Shown here in pieces: positions 1 to 8,818 of a stretch of DNA of 64,000 nt. The stretch is taken from positions 62,001-126,000 of the forward strand of contig JADLAK010000036.1 of NCBI GenBank assembly GCA_020848275.1, written 5' to 3'. Under the pieces are notes generated by a model. That model worked only from the letters and a program-made list of their open reading frames with translations. It made no database searches and was not told the origin of the DNA. The position numbers were made by a program, and so were the translations under genes. This DNA is from Planctomycetota bacterium. GTDB lineage: Bacteria; Planctomycetota; UBA8742; UBA2392. Numbering within the stretch: the stretch's first letter is position 1; every line of letters starts with the position of its first letter.

Positions 1-279
1 CGAGAGTGTGGCCGCGTCGACAAGCTCATACTTGGTGCTGCCGCCGGCCGGAGTCGTCGCGCCGCCATCGCCGCCGCCCGTCTTGGGCGGCTTGGGCTTG
101 GCTTTGCCGCCGCCCTTGGGAGGCGTGCGGCCATCGCCCTGGCTGTCGCCGCCGCCGCAACCGGTGAGCACCAGCGGCGTAAGGATCAGGCCCATGGCGC
201 CGTAACCGATGAACTGGCGGCGGCTGTCATTGACGGAAGGCGTCGATGATTCGTTCGTATTCTCGTTGCGCTTGCTCAT
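1..279 (-). CDS. Tat-exported lipoprotein, N-terminal part (runs off the left edge)
   Basis: The 93 codons in the window are open from an ATG at 279 to base 1. Upstream of the ATG lies a good Shine-Dalgarno (AGGAG on the minus strand, near 285-290). The protein has a twin-arginine signal (SRRQFIGYGAMG, residues 19-30), a hydrophobic stretch and a lipobox ending LTGC (Cys41), so it should be exported folded and lipid-anchored. A Gly/Pro/Lys-rich linker follows to about residue 82, and the folded domain begins only at the edge (KYELVDAATLS). It is the last visible gene of the cytochrome bc-type operon, about 100 bases after the octahaem cytochrome gene, so an electron-transfer or assembly role is plausible. 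That role is inference; the functional domain lies outside the window. Confidence 0.8.
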   Translation of the reverse strand, partial: MSKRNENTNESSTPSVNDSRRQFIGYGAMGLILTPLVLTGCGGGDSQGDGRTPPKGGGKAKPKPPKTGGGDGGATTPAGGSTKYELVDAATLS

Positions 280-379
280 GGCTCTCCTCGGTGTCGACTT
301 GCGCCCGACCTGATTACCTAAACGCTTGTAGCATTTTTGAACGCGTAGTCAAATTTACGACTTGCGGGGTCCAATTAGG

Positions 380-3300
380 TTAGGGCACCTTCTTTTTCTG
401 CTCCGTGTGTAGTTGCGTCAGTTCGTGCAACCGTTGCTGGCCTTCGCGCGTCTTGGGATAGCCGAACAGAAGGTAATCGCGCAAGGTTGCAACAGGGTCT
501 GCCGGCACGACGCCGTCATAGCGTTTGGTTCCGTCCAGGCTCAAGATCTTGCCATTGTCAGCCGTACCGCCGAAATTCGGGTCGGTGTTGAAGATCGACC
601 CGCCGCCGGCCGTCGGCAGGAAGAAACGTGTCATGCGGGTGGTGGGCTGAATCAGGTCGGGATTGGTAATCCAGCCGTGGACCCAGCCGTGGCGCACGCG
701 GGCCGAGATATTGCCGAAGTTCGGCGCCTTGCCGCCCGGCACAGCATAGCCGTCAACGTCCTGGCGGTACTCATGGCAGGTATTGCACGCTTCGCTGGCG
801 ATGACCGCCGTGGCGAAGTCCGCCATATCCGGAGTGATTTCCACCGTTGGCGCCGCGTAGGTCAGCGGCGCCTTGGCGTAAAGCGCAAGGAACTGCGTGA
901 CCGTGCGAGCCTCATGTTCGGTCAGGCCAAAGTTGGGCATGCGCAGGCCCGGGTCAAGGTCGGCAGGCGCGCCGTCAGCGACCATGTGGCGAACCATCGT
1001 GGGATGCTGCAGCCATTGCGTCAGCCAAGTGGGTTGCAGACGCAGGCCCGCGTCGCTTAGCACCGGAGGCGTGTTCAGGTTCTGGTTTACGCCGACGGAG
1101 AATCGCTCCGTGCGCCGGATGCGCGCTTCCTTCTCACCGATGTTGTGGCAGCCGGTGCAATTGTAGCGGTGCATGATCCACCAACCGTCGCTCATGATCT
1201 TGCGGTTGCCTTCGACCTTATAGAGGAACTTCTCCTGTGGCAGTTTGGTTTCGCGCGAGCCGTTGACGAACATCGTAATCAGGCGCGCTTCTTCGTCGTC
1301 GAGTTCGAACAACGGCATACGCAGGCGTTCAAACCAGTTGGCCTTGCGCTTGCCCTTGTCGTACTGGCGCGGGCTGAATACTTTGCCGGCAAACCACACC
1401 AGCTTGCTTTCGTAATCGTGCTTGTGGTGCACGAAGTCGCGGCGGAATTCGCCCGGCAGCTCAAAGCCCGGCGTGCCGAGTTCCTCGTAGCGCGCACGGG
1501 TCATCAGCGGTGCGAACGTCGCCTGGCGCGCGGATTTTTCGTCGGTCGGTTCGGGGTGCTCGTGCAGCAGGCCGAAGTCGAGGCGCTCGATCAGCTTGCT
1601 TCCTTCATACACGAGCTCGGTGCCGATCTTGCCTTCATCTTCCATGCCCGGGATGGTGTGGCACGACGCGCAGCCGTAATAGCCCACGTACTTGCGGCCG
1701 TATCCGGCAAAGGTCGTCTCAAGTTTCTCGCGGGCATCGCGGATGTCGTTTGTGGCGCGCACGATGTCGTCAGCATGGCGCGTAACATCGAGGCCCTTGT
1801 CCGCATCCTGCTGCATGCGTTCGCGTGCGCTCTGTAACAGGCCCTGGGCCTCGAACAACCGGGTCATGTGGACGCGGAACTGATCGTAACCCGCGAGTTC
1901 GAGCGTCAGCTTTTCCGCTTCTTTCGCTGCTTCCTGATCGTCACGCTGGCCCACGGGCGTAATCGGGATGTCCTTGACGACTGCGTCGCGGTAAATGCCG
2001 GCGGCCTCGAGGAAGTCGTAAGGCTTGCCGCCCTCGGGCGTGTAACGTTCGAACACGTCGTGCTGCGGCGCGTTGAGCTTGTCCTTGTCCGGACTGACCA
2101 GGCTCTTGAGGTACGCTGCGATGAGCTTGGCTTCGCGAATCGCCTTCAGCACGGTCAGGTCGCTGCGCAACTTGCCGATTTCAGCGGCAGGCAGCTTGAG
2201 TTTGTCCGGCACGAACTGCGTTTCCGGGTTCAGGAAGAACGGCAGCTCGGCATAACCTTCGGCCATGCCGCCGCGCGTGAAGTAGTCCTTGACGCGGTCT
2301 TCCAGCGCCTTTACGTTCGCGGCGTTGACGTCGAAGTCAGCCACGGCGGTCCAGAGGCTTGGCATCACTGAATGCGGGTCCTTTTTGCGCGGCTGCAGTA
2401 TCCACTCGACGATGTAGTCGGCCTTGTTCTTTTCGCCGACGCGCGACAGGTTTGCCGCCCAGCCGTAGACGTTTTCGTTCTTGATCGCCAGGCCGTTTTT
2501 GTCCTTGTCGGCTTCAGCAACCAGCATGGTGGTGACGACCTGCGTTGAACCGTCTTCATTATGGATGGTGCGACGGTACTTCCCTGCGGGAACGGGGCTG
2601 TCGCCATTGAGCTTGATGTCGGGCTCGGTGGTGTGGCAGCCCATACAGCCGCGGGTCTCGAACAGGTACTTGCCCATTGCGCTGGAGCGCGGATCGTTGG
2701 CGACGCCGTACTGCGACGGTTCGCGCACAGCGCCGTGGGCGCCGCCCGCGTGCCTGCCGTCCCATTCCATGCGCCACTTCGAGGCCTGCCAGATGTAGGC
2801 CGAGATCATCTTCAGGGCCTGGACGTTTTCTTCGTTCAAGACAGGGTTGCCGTAGTCGTCGTACAGCGGCGAGCCGTCCTCGGCCGTCGCGTAGCTGAAC
2901 GGCCCATAGAAGAAGTGCGGCATCTTGGTGCTTGGCCTGAAACCCTTGGGATAACGCACCCAGCGCGCAAGCCATGTATTGTCCTCAAGCTTCGCTGCAA
3001 CCTGGCTCAGGTTGGGGCCGACGTTCTTTTGTTCGGTCTGCAATTCACGCAGGCGCTTGCCGGCGTCATCGACCTGTCGTGTGACTTCATAGAGCGAATA
3101 ATTCAGCCGGTGCAGTTCGGCCGGGATCTCCACGCCAAGGCGGCGCTGCTGGTGCGCGTCAGCGTTGGCGCCCAGAGCCTTCAGCTCCCGCTGCTCGCGC
3201 TCCAGCGAAGCGAGCTGCGCTGTGACGCTCTGCTCGCGTGCGCGGGCGTCGTTCAGTTGCTTGCCGACCAGCATGGCCTCATCGGCCTGGTCTTCGAATC

Positions 3301-5212
3301 CCGGGTATTTGTGGCAGCCGTAACAGCCGCTGCGCATGAACGTGTCTTTCGCGGCCTGCAGTTGCGGCGCCCCCTCCAGCTCGATCTGCTGGCTGTGGCA
3401 CATCTGGCAGCCGCCCTCGTAGTAGCCGTCTTTGAGCAATTGCCAGAGCGAGTGGTGGTAGTAGGCGTGCGCCTTGTCGACCTCGTAGATGTGCCGCCCG
3501 TTGCCCGAATGGCAGGTGGTGCAGCCGAAATTCTGCGGTTGGTGGACATCCAACAGTCCGTGGGTGTCCGGGTGGCTTGCGAACATCAGCAGGTTTTCAT
3601 TCACGAAGGTGCGGAAACTGCGGCTCATGAAGCGGAAGAGCACGCGCATGCGCGGCGTCAGCAAGCCTTCCGTGAACGCGTGATCGTTGATGATATTGGC
3701 GGGATCGTCGGGCTGGCGGTCAAGGCCGCCGATCTCGCCCTTGAGGAAGCCTTCCTCGCGCGCCAGCGCCATCAGGCCGTAGCCCGCCTTGACTTCAGGC
3801 GTCAGCTTTTTCTTTTCGCCATAGCGCGCCTCGAACCGCTTGGCGAAATCGCCGTCAAACAGTTTGCTGTTGGCCGCGGTCTCGGCGAACTCGGAGAGTT
3901 TGGGCAGTTGCGTCGTCGGCTCGAACTTCGCCAACTCGTTCTCGAATTCAACGTAGGTCCAGTTGATGGCCTTCTCTTCCGTTTCGATCTCGAACAGCAG
4001 CCGCTTCTTTTCTTCCGCGGTTTCGTGCTCGAAGAAATCGTAGTTGCGGTACTTGTCGATGAACTTGCCCGCGGCAAACACGCCCGACACGCGCCAGAGC
4101 TCGTCGCGATCCATGCCCGCGCGCGCCACGCCCATGTGGCAGGATTCGCAGCGGTCGACGATATTGTTGGCGCCTTCGTTCACGACATAACGCTGCTGGA
4201 TGTCGACGCCTGTCGTGGCGATGCCCGACAGGCGCGTTTGGATGGACGCAACTTCGCCGCTCAGCGCGCTGACGCGCTTGCGCAACTCGACGCGCGGCGC
4301 CTCGTAGGTGCTGCGTTCGTTGCGCAGCGCCGTCATCATTTCGCGAAGCTTGACCTGCACCGGCGCACGACGGTTGACTCGCTCTTCCTCTTCAAGGTAC
4401 CGCGCATTGTTTACAAGGCCCGGGTCGCGCCCGGATTCAATGTTGTAGGTGTTGGCGAGGTACATCGCGCGCTGGTTTTTGAGGCCGGTCGCATCGGTGA
4501 CAGCGCCGTCGATCTCGTTATAAGCCGCGGCGCGGACCTCGACGCGATAGTCGATGCCCACCATCATGCCCACCTTCTTCATCAATAGGGCGGTTGCGGC
4601 TTCATAAGCAGCGGTGGTTTCCAGCAGGCGCTTTTCGTCGGCGCTGAGCCGGCCCTGCGCCAGCGCCCATTTTTCAGCCTCGGGCTTGGCGGCTTCCTCG
4701 GTGCCCAGGTGGTGGAAATAAAGCGCTTCGTGAATGCCGGCTTCGGCCTCGGCCAATCCCTCGGCGTTGGCGTCGCCGGGATCGCCGATCTCCATCTCCG
4801 TCAGTTCCTTGACGAGGTTGGCTTCCCACTCTTCGAATTGTTCGCGGCTTTCAAGCGCCGAAAATTCCTCGCGATAACGGGCAACGATTTCCTTGGCATC
4901 TTCTTCGGCCTGTTTACGGACGTCGGCAAAACGCGCGTCAATGGCGTCAAGTTTGGCCAGCAGCGCAGCGCCAAGTTCTGCCCGGGCTTCGGCTTCCTGT
5001 AATTTGACGTTCCAGTAATCGTTGGCGGCGCTGAAGTAGCCGGGCTGGTAGATGTGGCGCCAGGGCTGCTTCCAGTAGTACTCGTCGAAAACCATGTAGC
5101 CGACGCTGAGGACCATCAGCGCCGTCACGACGGTCAACGGCCCGATCAGGGACTGTTTGACTATCGGGTCAGCCGGTTCGTCGGTGGGTTTTTTCTGGGC
5201 GAGGTTGGTCAT
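380..5212 (-). CDS. Giant octahaem cytochrome c of the bc-type complex operon
   Basis: This 1610-residue protein has a single N-terminal membrane span (about residues 24-42) and no cleavable signal peptide, so it is probably anchored with the bulk on the outer face. Eight CxxCH haem c motifs start at about residues 355, 564, 602, 630, 856, 1181, 1352 and 1476. Between them lie long charged helical stretches, for example residues 65-200, 280-330, 650-730 and 1095-1170, that look like coiled coil. Methionines such as those in TKMPHF and LRMPNF resemble distal haem ligands of class I cytochromes. It follows cytochrome b in the operon, where a cytochrome c1 or f would normally be, so it probably accepts electrons from the Rieske subunit. 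It is far larger than usual complex III cytochromes and may have arisen by fusion of several mono- and dihaem modules. Exact partner and terminal acceptor are unknown. Confidence 0.88.
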   Translation of the reverse strand: MTNLAQKKPTDEPADPIVKQSLIGPLTVVTALMVLSVGYMVFDEYYWKQPWRHIYQPGYFSAANDYWNVKLQEAEARAELGAALLAKLDAIDARFADVRKQAEEDAKEIVARYREEFSALESREQFEEWEANLVKELTEMEIGDPGDANAEGLAEAEAGIHEALYFHHLGTEEAAKPEAEKWALAQGRLSADEKRLLETTAAYEAATALLMKKVGMMVGIDYRVEVRAAAYNEIDGAVTDATGLKNQRAMYLANTYNIESGRDPGLVNNARYLEEEERVNRRAPVQVKLREMMTALRNERSTYEAPRVELRKRVSALSGEVASIQTRLSGIATTGVDIQQRYVVNEGANNIVDRCESCHMGVARAGMDRDELWRVSGVFAAGKFIDKYRNYDFFEHETAEEKKRLLFEIETEEKAINWTYVEFENELAKFEPTTQLPKLSEFAETAANSKLFDGDFAKRFEARYGEKKKLTPEVKAGYGLMALAREEGFLKGEIGGLDRQPDDPANIINDHAFTEGLLTPRMRVLFRFMSRSFRTFVNENLLMFASHPDTHGLLDVHQPQNFGCTTCHSGNGRHIYEVDKAHAYYHHSLWQLLKDGYYEGGCQMCHSQQIELEGAPQLQAAKDTFMRSGCYGCHKYPGFEDQADEAMLVGKQLNDARAREQSVTAQLASLEREQRELKALGANADAHQQRRLGVEIPAELHRLNYSLYEVTRQVDDAGKRLRELQTEQKNVGPNLSQVAAKLEDNTWLARWVRYPKGFRPSTKMPHFFYGPFSYATAEDGSPLYDDYGNPVLNEENVQALKMISAYIWQASKWRMEWDGRHAGGAHGAVREPSQYGVANDPRSSAMGKYLFETRGCMGCHTTEPDIKLNGDSPVPAGKYRRTIHNEDGSTQVVTTMLVAEADKDKNGLAIKNENVYGWAANLSRVGEKNKADYIVEWILQPRKKDPHSVMPSLWTAVADFDVNAANVKALEDRVKDYFTRGGMAEGYAELPFFLNPETQFVPDKLKLPAAEIGKLRSDLTVLKAIREAKLIAAYLKSLVSPDKDKLNAPQHDVFERYTPEGGKPYDFLEAAGIYRDAVVKDIPITPVGQRDDQEAAKEAEKLTLELAGYDQFRVHMTRLFEAQGLLQSARERMQQDADKGLDVTRHADDIVRATNDIRDAREKLETTFAGYGRKYVGYYGCASCHTIPGMEDEGKIGTELVYEGSKLIERLDFGLLHEHPEPTDEKSARQATFAPLMTRARYEELGTPGFELPGEFRRDFVHHKHDYESKLVWFAGKVFSPRQYDKGKRKANWFERLRMPLFELDDEEARLITMFVNGSRETKLPQEKFLYKVEGNRKIMSDGWWIMHRYNCTGCHNIGEKEARIRRTERFSVGVNQNLNTPPVLSDAGLRLQPTWLTQWLQHPTMVRHMVADGAPADLDPGLRMPNFGLTEHEARTVTQFLALYAKAPLTYAAPTVEITPDMADFATAVIASEACNTCHEYRQDVDGYAVPGGKAPNFGNISARVRHGWVHGWITNPDLIQPTTRMTRFFLPTAGGGSIFNTDPNFGGTADNGKILSLDGTKRYDGVVPADPVATLRDYLLFGYPKTREGQQRLHELTQLHTEQKKKVP

Positions 5213-5224
5213 GAGTTGGTGCGT

Positions 5225-5314
5225 CGTGCTACGTGTTTCGTGTTACGGGAAGAGCGGATGCAAGGCCGCATGTCTGTATCTCGTTTTCCCGTAGCACGAG
5301 ACACGTTACACGTG
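5225..5314. repeat. GT-heptamer inverted repeat 1
   Basis: The left arm (5226-5246) is three heptamers, GTGCTAC, GTGTTTC and GTGTTAC, followed by GGGA. The right arm (5288-5311), read on the minus strand, is GTGTAAC, GTGTCTC, GTGCTAC, GGG. The arms pair imperfectly around a loop of about 40 bases. The element fills the gap between the cytochrome b C-terminal gene and the octahaem cytochrome gene. It shares its heptamer sequence with the element at 13223-13300. Confidence 0.85.
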
Positions 5315-5317
5315 TTG

Positions 5318-6301
5318 CTAAATGTTCAAAATGTCCGGGATGACCCACAGGTATTTGACGTGCAATGGGCTGAGGCGAAGGCCGATCTTCAACACCACCA
5401 GCACCATGATCACGAGGTGGCCCAACAGTACCTGCTGGCGCAAGAAGCCCATCTTCTTCCAGGTGTCGGGCATGAAAATCTTGAACGTGCCAATCACCGC
5501 GCCGCCAAGGATGCCAAGGATGCCAAGCGTGACTACGCCGCCAATCAGGGTTGCGGGATGCAGCATGCGGTCGAACCAGCTCCCAACCGTGGGGGCGCGG
5601 GCCCAGTCGGGCTTGTTGATCCATGACGCCACGAGTTCGCTGACGTCGACGTTGACTTCGAAGATTACCCGGTGGGGGTCCCAATATTCCCAAGGCATGA
5701 AGATCTGCCAGCCCGGGCCGCGGATGTAAGTGCCGAGGATGATCAGCGCCACCCACAACACCAGCCAGCCGAAGTTGAAAACCAAAATCGCGAACTTGCG
5801 TTGGCGCCAGGTGAAGTAGCCGTTGCCATACGGGTTCACATCAACGTACGGAATGGCCATCAGGCCCGAGATAATCATGCCGGGCAGCACCACGCCGGCA
5901 ATCCACGGGTCGAAGTACACCAGCAATTCCTGCAGGCCAAGGAAGTACCACGGAGCCTTCGACGGGTTGGGCGTAAACGCGGGATTAGCAGGTTCTTCCA
6001 GCGGGGCATTGAGAAAGATCGACCAGACCATAAGGAAGGTGAAAACCGCGAGGCAGCCAACCAGCTCGATGCGCAGCAGGTAAGGCCACACGTGCAGGCG
6101 CTTGGCCCAGCTCTTGTGGTAGGGCTCCCACTTGCGGTGATGTTTGGCGGCAAGCGCCGGGTTGGCCTCAAGGCGCTTGATGATGCGGTCGTTGCGGAAC
6201 GCGTTGCGGAACGACATCCATGTGAAAAAGCCGACCATCAGCACCAGGATGGGCAGCGGTACGTTGTCAGGCTTCGATAGCTGAATCCAGAAGTGTTCCA
6301 T
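5318..6301 (-). CDS. Cytochrome b C-terminal domain subunit (subunit IV-like)
   Basis: The 327-residue membrane protein corresponds to the C-terminal half of cytochrome b, like b6f subunit IV but longer. The diagnostic segment is KAPWYFLGLQELLVY (residues 115-129), in which APWY stands where the quinol-oxidation site PEWY motif normally lies, so the conserved glutamate is replaced. About seven hydrophobic spans are visible; three or more of them extend beyond the usual subunit IV length at the C-terminus. The start ATG at 6301 lies 126 bases after the stop of the N-terminal cytochrome b gene, and that gap is occupied by a heptamer inverted repeat. It works with the N-terminal half and the Rieske fusion in quinol oxidation. 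The loss of Glu from PEWY is known in other lineages (for example PDWY or PPWY) and does not imply inactivity. Confidence 0.9.
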   Translation of the reverse strand: MEHFWIQLSKPDNVPLPILVLMVGFFTWMSFRNAFRNDRIIKRLEANPALAAKHHRKWEPYHKSWAKRLHVWPYLLRIELVGCLAVFTFLMVWSIFLNAPLEEPANPAFTPNPSKAPWYFLGLQELLVYFDPWIAGVVLPGMIISGLMAIPYVDVNPYGNGYFTWRQRKFAILVFNFGWLVLWVALIILGTYIRGPGWQIFMPWEYWDPHRVIFEVNVDVSELVASWINKPDWARAPTVGSWFDRMLHPATLIGGVVTLGILGILGGAVIGTFKIFMPDTWKKMGFLRQQVLLGHLVIMVLVVLKIGLRLSPLHVKYLWVIPDILNI

Positions 6302-6309
6302 GTCTACGA

Positions 6310-6421
6310 GTCCGGGGTTCTTCGTCCGGAGTCCCGAGTCAAAAGGACTCGAACTGACGGGCTACCAGAACTTTTTTCGCTGCAATTCACGACTCCGGAC
6401 TCCGGACACCGGACTCCGGAC
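6310..6421. repeat. GT-heptamer inverted repeat 2
   Basis: The left arm (6310-6340) reads GTCCGGG, GTTCTTC, GTCCGGA, GTCCCGA, GTC. The right arm (6391-6421) on the minus strand reads GTCCGGA, GTCCGGT, GTCCGGA, GTCCGGA, GTC. About 25 of 31 positions pair. The element lies between the two halves of cytochrome b. Confidence 0.85.
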
Positions 6422-6427
6422 CTGCCA

Positions 6428-7357
6428 CTAGACTTCCTGCACTTCCGCGTTGGGCTGGTGCACCAGCTTCACCATCGTCTGCTTCGGCTTCTCTTTCTCG
6501 ATGTCCGTCTTGAGCTTGAAGGGCGCCGGGCCGGAGATGTTGCCGTCCTTGCGCACACGCCAGAAGTGAACAATGAGGAAGATCGAGAGAACAATCGGGA
6601 TGCCGATGCAATGCCAGATGTAGGCGCGCAACAAAGCGCTCGCGTCGACGATCGAGCCGCCGAGCAGCGCAAAGCGCACGTCGTTGAAAGCGTTGGCGCC
6701 GATTTGCGGGCCCAGCGGGCCCTCGTGGCCGACCACCGGCGTGGCGCGCGCCATGTTGGTGCCTACCGTGACCGCCCACATGCCGAGCTGGTCGTCCGGC
6801 AGGAGGTAGCCCGTGAACGAAAGCAGCAGCGTGAACTTCATCAAGATGACGCCGACGCACCAGTTGAACTCGCGCGGCGGCTTGTAACTGCCGGTCATGA
6901 ACACGCGCATCATGTGCAGCCACACGAAGATCACCATCAGGTGCGCGGCCCATCGATGCATGTTGCGCAGGATCTTGCCGAACGGCACCTCGTTGGCGAG
7001 GTACATGATGTCGTTGTAGGCGTTCTGCTTGTCCGGGTGGAAGTAGAACATCAACCAGACGCCGGTGATGGTAAGGATGATGAACAGCCAGAACGTCATG
7101 CCGCCCATGCCCCAGGTGTAGTTGTAGCGCACGGCGTCGCGGTTGATCGTCGGGGGATGCAAGTGCAAAAACACGTTGCCGACAATGGCCAGCGTGCGGT
7201 TACGCGGGCTCTGGTCGAGCTTGTGGCGGATGATCGACTTAAAGATGACGTTGTCTTTGGGGTCAACTTTGGGCAGCGGCGGCAAAAAGCCGCGTTTAAT
7301 AGCCGGCTTCTCGGCCACTTGCTTTTTCTCGAGTAAGGCTTTTTCTTCGGGACTCAT
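6428..7357 (-). CDS. Cytochrome b N-terminal domain subunit (b6-like)
   Basis: This is the haem-b-binding half of a cytochrome b, about 309 residues from the ATG at 7357 (MSPEEKALL); an upstream in-frame ATG at 7384 is possible. Haem ligand pairs are His134/His148 (13 residues between) and His249/His264 (14 between). The 13/14 spacing is that of b6 rather than mitochondrial cytochrome b. Four core membrane helices are clear, and a charged N-terminal extension of about 55 residues should face the cytoplasm. At the position of the b6 cysteine that binds the extra haem ci (YCLGG in b6), the sequence is WGMGG, so that covalent haem is probably absent. The gene lies between the flavodoxin-Rieske fusion and the C-terminal half in one minus-strand operon. 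Confidence 0.92.
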   Translation of the reverse strand: MSPEEKALLEKKQVAEKPAIKRGFLPPLPKVDPKDNVIFKSIIRHKLDQSPRNRTLAIVGNVFLHLHPPTINRDAVRYNYTWGMGGMTFWLFIILTITGVWLMFYFHPDKQNAYNDIMYLANEVPFGKILRNMHRWAAHLMVIFVWLHMMRVFMTGSYKPPREFNWCVGVILMKFTLLLSFTGYLLPDDQLGMWAVTVGTNMARATPVVGHEGPLGPQIGANAFNDVRFALLGGSIVDASALLRAYIWHCIGIPIVLSIFLIVHFWRVRKDGNISGPAPFKLKTDIEKEKPKQTMVKLVHQPNAEVQEV

Positions 7358-7415
7358 GACTTTTTCTCGTCTGCTGCCGCCCATGCTTCATGCGGACACG
7401 CTGCCGCGTGTCCGT

Positions 7416-8675
7416 TTACAGCGCGATGTACGCGCCGCCCTGCACACTGCCTGATTCCCACTCGCCCTTGTCTGAACGATAACGTTTTCCCTTGTCGACG
7501 ATAATCTGGCCGTCCGAAGGATCGATGCGCACGTCGCAATGTTCCATCGGGCGCGGCGCCGGGCCCTCGAAGTTCACGCCGTCGAGGTAATAGCCCGAGC
7601 CGTGGCAAGGGCACTTGAATTTGCTTTCGGACTCTTTCCAGTCGGGCGTGCAACCGAGGTGCGTGCACAGCAGCAGGCCGACGTAGATCTTGCTGGGTTC
7701 GCGCACCACCCAGATGCGGTAGCGCGTCTGCCAGCGAGTGTCGACTTTGCCGATCTGGTACTGGTCGACGGTGCCGATCTTGAATTTTGTCGGCGGCTCA
7801 AACAGCACGTTGGGGCTGCCGATCGTGAAGTAGGGCTGCCCGTGCGCCACGCCGACCTGCCACCCGCCGGGAAAGAAGAACACCGCAACGGCAGCCGAGA
7901 TCACGCCGATGCTGCCGTACGTCCCGGCCTGGATGAACCTGCGGCGCGCGATTTCAGACTTCGAGAATTTGCGCTCAAACGTGCGCGCCGGCGCAATGGT
8001 GGTCTTGTACGGAATCACCGCGGCCTTGGCCTCGGGCTTGGGGCGCACGGTCCCCGGCGCCTTTGCATCTTTCACCGCTGCTTTCACGGCTCCAGCGCCG
8101 GCGGCGCCTCCCGCGGCGGCGCCCTTCTTGCGCGACGCGGGGTCGATGCCTTTGACGCGGTCGGCGTCGTCGTGGTTCATGCGCGGGATATGAGGCTGCT
8201 TGGGCATCTCGCCGTTGATGCGCTTGACGAAATCGTGGCCCCATTTTTTGTGGAAGGCGAGGCTGGCCTCGTTGTGTTCGAGTTCCTGCTTCACGCCCTG
8301 CTGCATGATCTCGGCGCCGCACTCAATCAGGCGGTCTTCGATCATGTCGACCGCGTTGCCGAAAATGGTGTAAGCGCGGTCGCACCCGGCGAACACGGCG
8401 CACTGTTTGCCCGCGAGTTTTTTCCCGGGGACAAGGCGCTCTTTCATGTTGTTGTCAAAGGGCAGGTAATCGTCGTAATGCTCGCCATCGCCCCAGGTGG
8501 GCTCGCCGATCAGGATGCAATCAGGCTTGGTGAGTTCGTCGACGGTAATTTCCGTGACGTTCTTGATGCCGACGAGATTGCCGCCGGCCTGCTTCACGCC
8601 TTCGGCAATGGCTTCCGCCGAGTTCTTGGTGTTGCCGCCGCCGGTCGAATAAACGATCAGGATTGACTTGGCCAT
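7416..8675 (-). CDS. Flavodoxin-Rieske iron-sulfur fusion protein
   Basis: One uninterrupted 419-residue frame joins two electron carriers. Residues 1-150 are a flavodoxin: the phosphate loop STGGGNTKN (10-18), the PTWGDGEHYDDY segment (59-70) and the GCDRAYTIFGNAVDMIEDRL segment (97-116) fit FMN-binding sites of classical flavodoxins. Residues 155-238 are a Lys/Ala/Pro-rich linker. A twin-arginine anchor follows (RRRFIQAG, 244-251, then a hydrophobic span to about 268), and the Rieske domain has CTHLGC (337-342) and CPCHGS (355-360), which bind a 2Fe-2S cluster. The expected topology puts flavodoxin in the cytoplasm and the Rieske head outside, next to cytochrome b. I chose the ATG at 8675 because the flavodoxin fold begins there; an upstream start at 8720 adds 15 unlike residues. 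It is the first gene of the operon. I know of no characterised protein with this architecture. Confidence 0.9.
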   Translation of the reverse strand: MAKSILIVYSTGGGNTKNSAEAIAEGVKQAGGNLVGIKNVTEITVDELTKPDCILIGEPTWGDGEHYDDYLPFDNNMKERLVPGKKLAGKQCAVFAGCDRAYTIFGNAVDMIEDRLIECGAEIMQQGVKQELEHNEASLAFHKKWGHDFVKRINGEMPKQPHIPRMNHDDADRVKGIDPASRKKGAAAGGAAGAGAVKAAVKDAKAPGTVRPKPEAKAAVIPYKTTIAPARTFERKFSKSEIARRRFIQAGTYGSIGVISAAVAVFFFPGGWQVGVAHGQPYFTIGSPNVLFEPPTKFKIGTVDQYQIGKVDTRWQTRYRIWVVREPSKIYVGLLLCTHLGCTPDWKESESKFKCPCHGSGYYLDGVNFEGPAPRPMEHCDVRIDPSDGQIIVDKGKRYRSDKGEWESGSVQGGAYIAL

Positions 8676-8746
8676 TGATGTCTCAGCGCAAAAAACGCCC
8701 GCGCGAAGCGTGCCTTGCAAATCGCCCGCAATGCCCTTGAATCAGC

Positions 8747-8777
8747 CGTTCGGCGAGCCTCTTTAATTCACCGAACG
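8747..8777 (-). promoter_or_regulatory. Leader hairpin upstream of the bc-type operon
   Basis: CGTTCGG (8747-8753) and CCGAACG (8771-8777) are perfect inverted arms with a 17-base loop. They lie in the roughly 135-base untranslated leader between the promoter at 8819-8847 and the ATG at 8675. The element could be an RNA hairpin or a regulator site; the sequence alone does not decide. Confidence 0.4.
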
Positions 8778-8818
8778 ACCTATCAAAATTTAAACAACCC
8801 GTTAATTCTCTAAACCGG

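Noticed and set aside
2561-4588. A 675-codon plus-strand open frame opposite the octahaem cytochrome gene
   Set aside because: It is the antisense shadow of a high-GC gene. It lacks a Shine-Dalgarno and recognisable domains, whereas the minus strand has eight CxxCH motifs.
6428-7357. Possible haem ci (extra covalent haem) in the cytochrome b N-terminal half
   Set aside because: The cysteine that binds this haem in b6 is replaced in the WGMGG segment.
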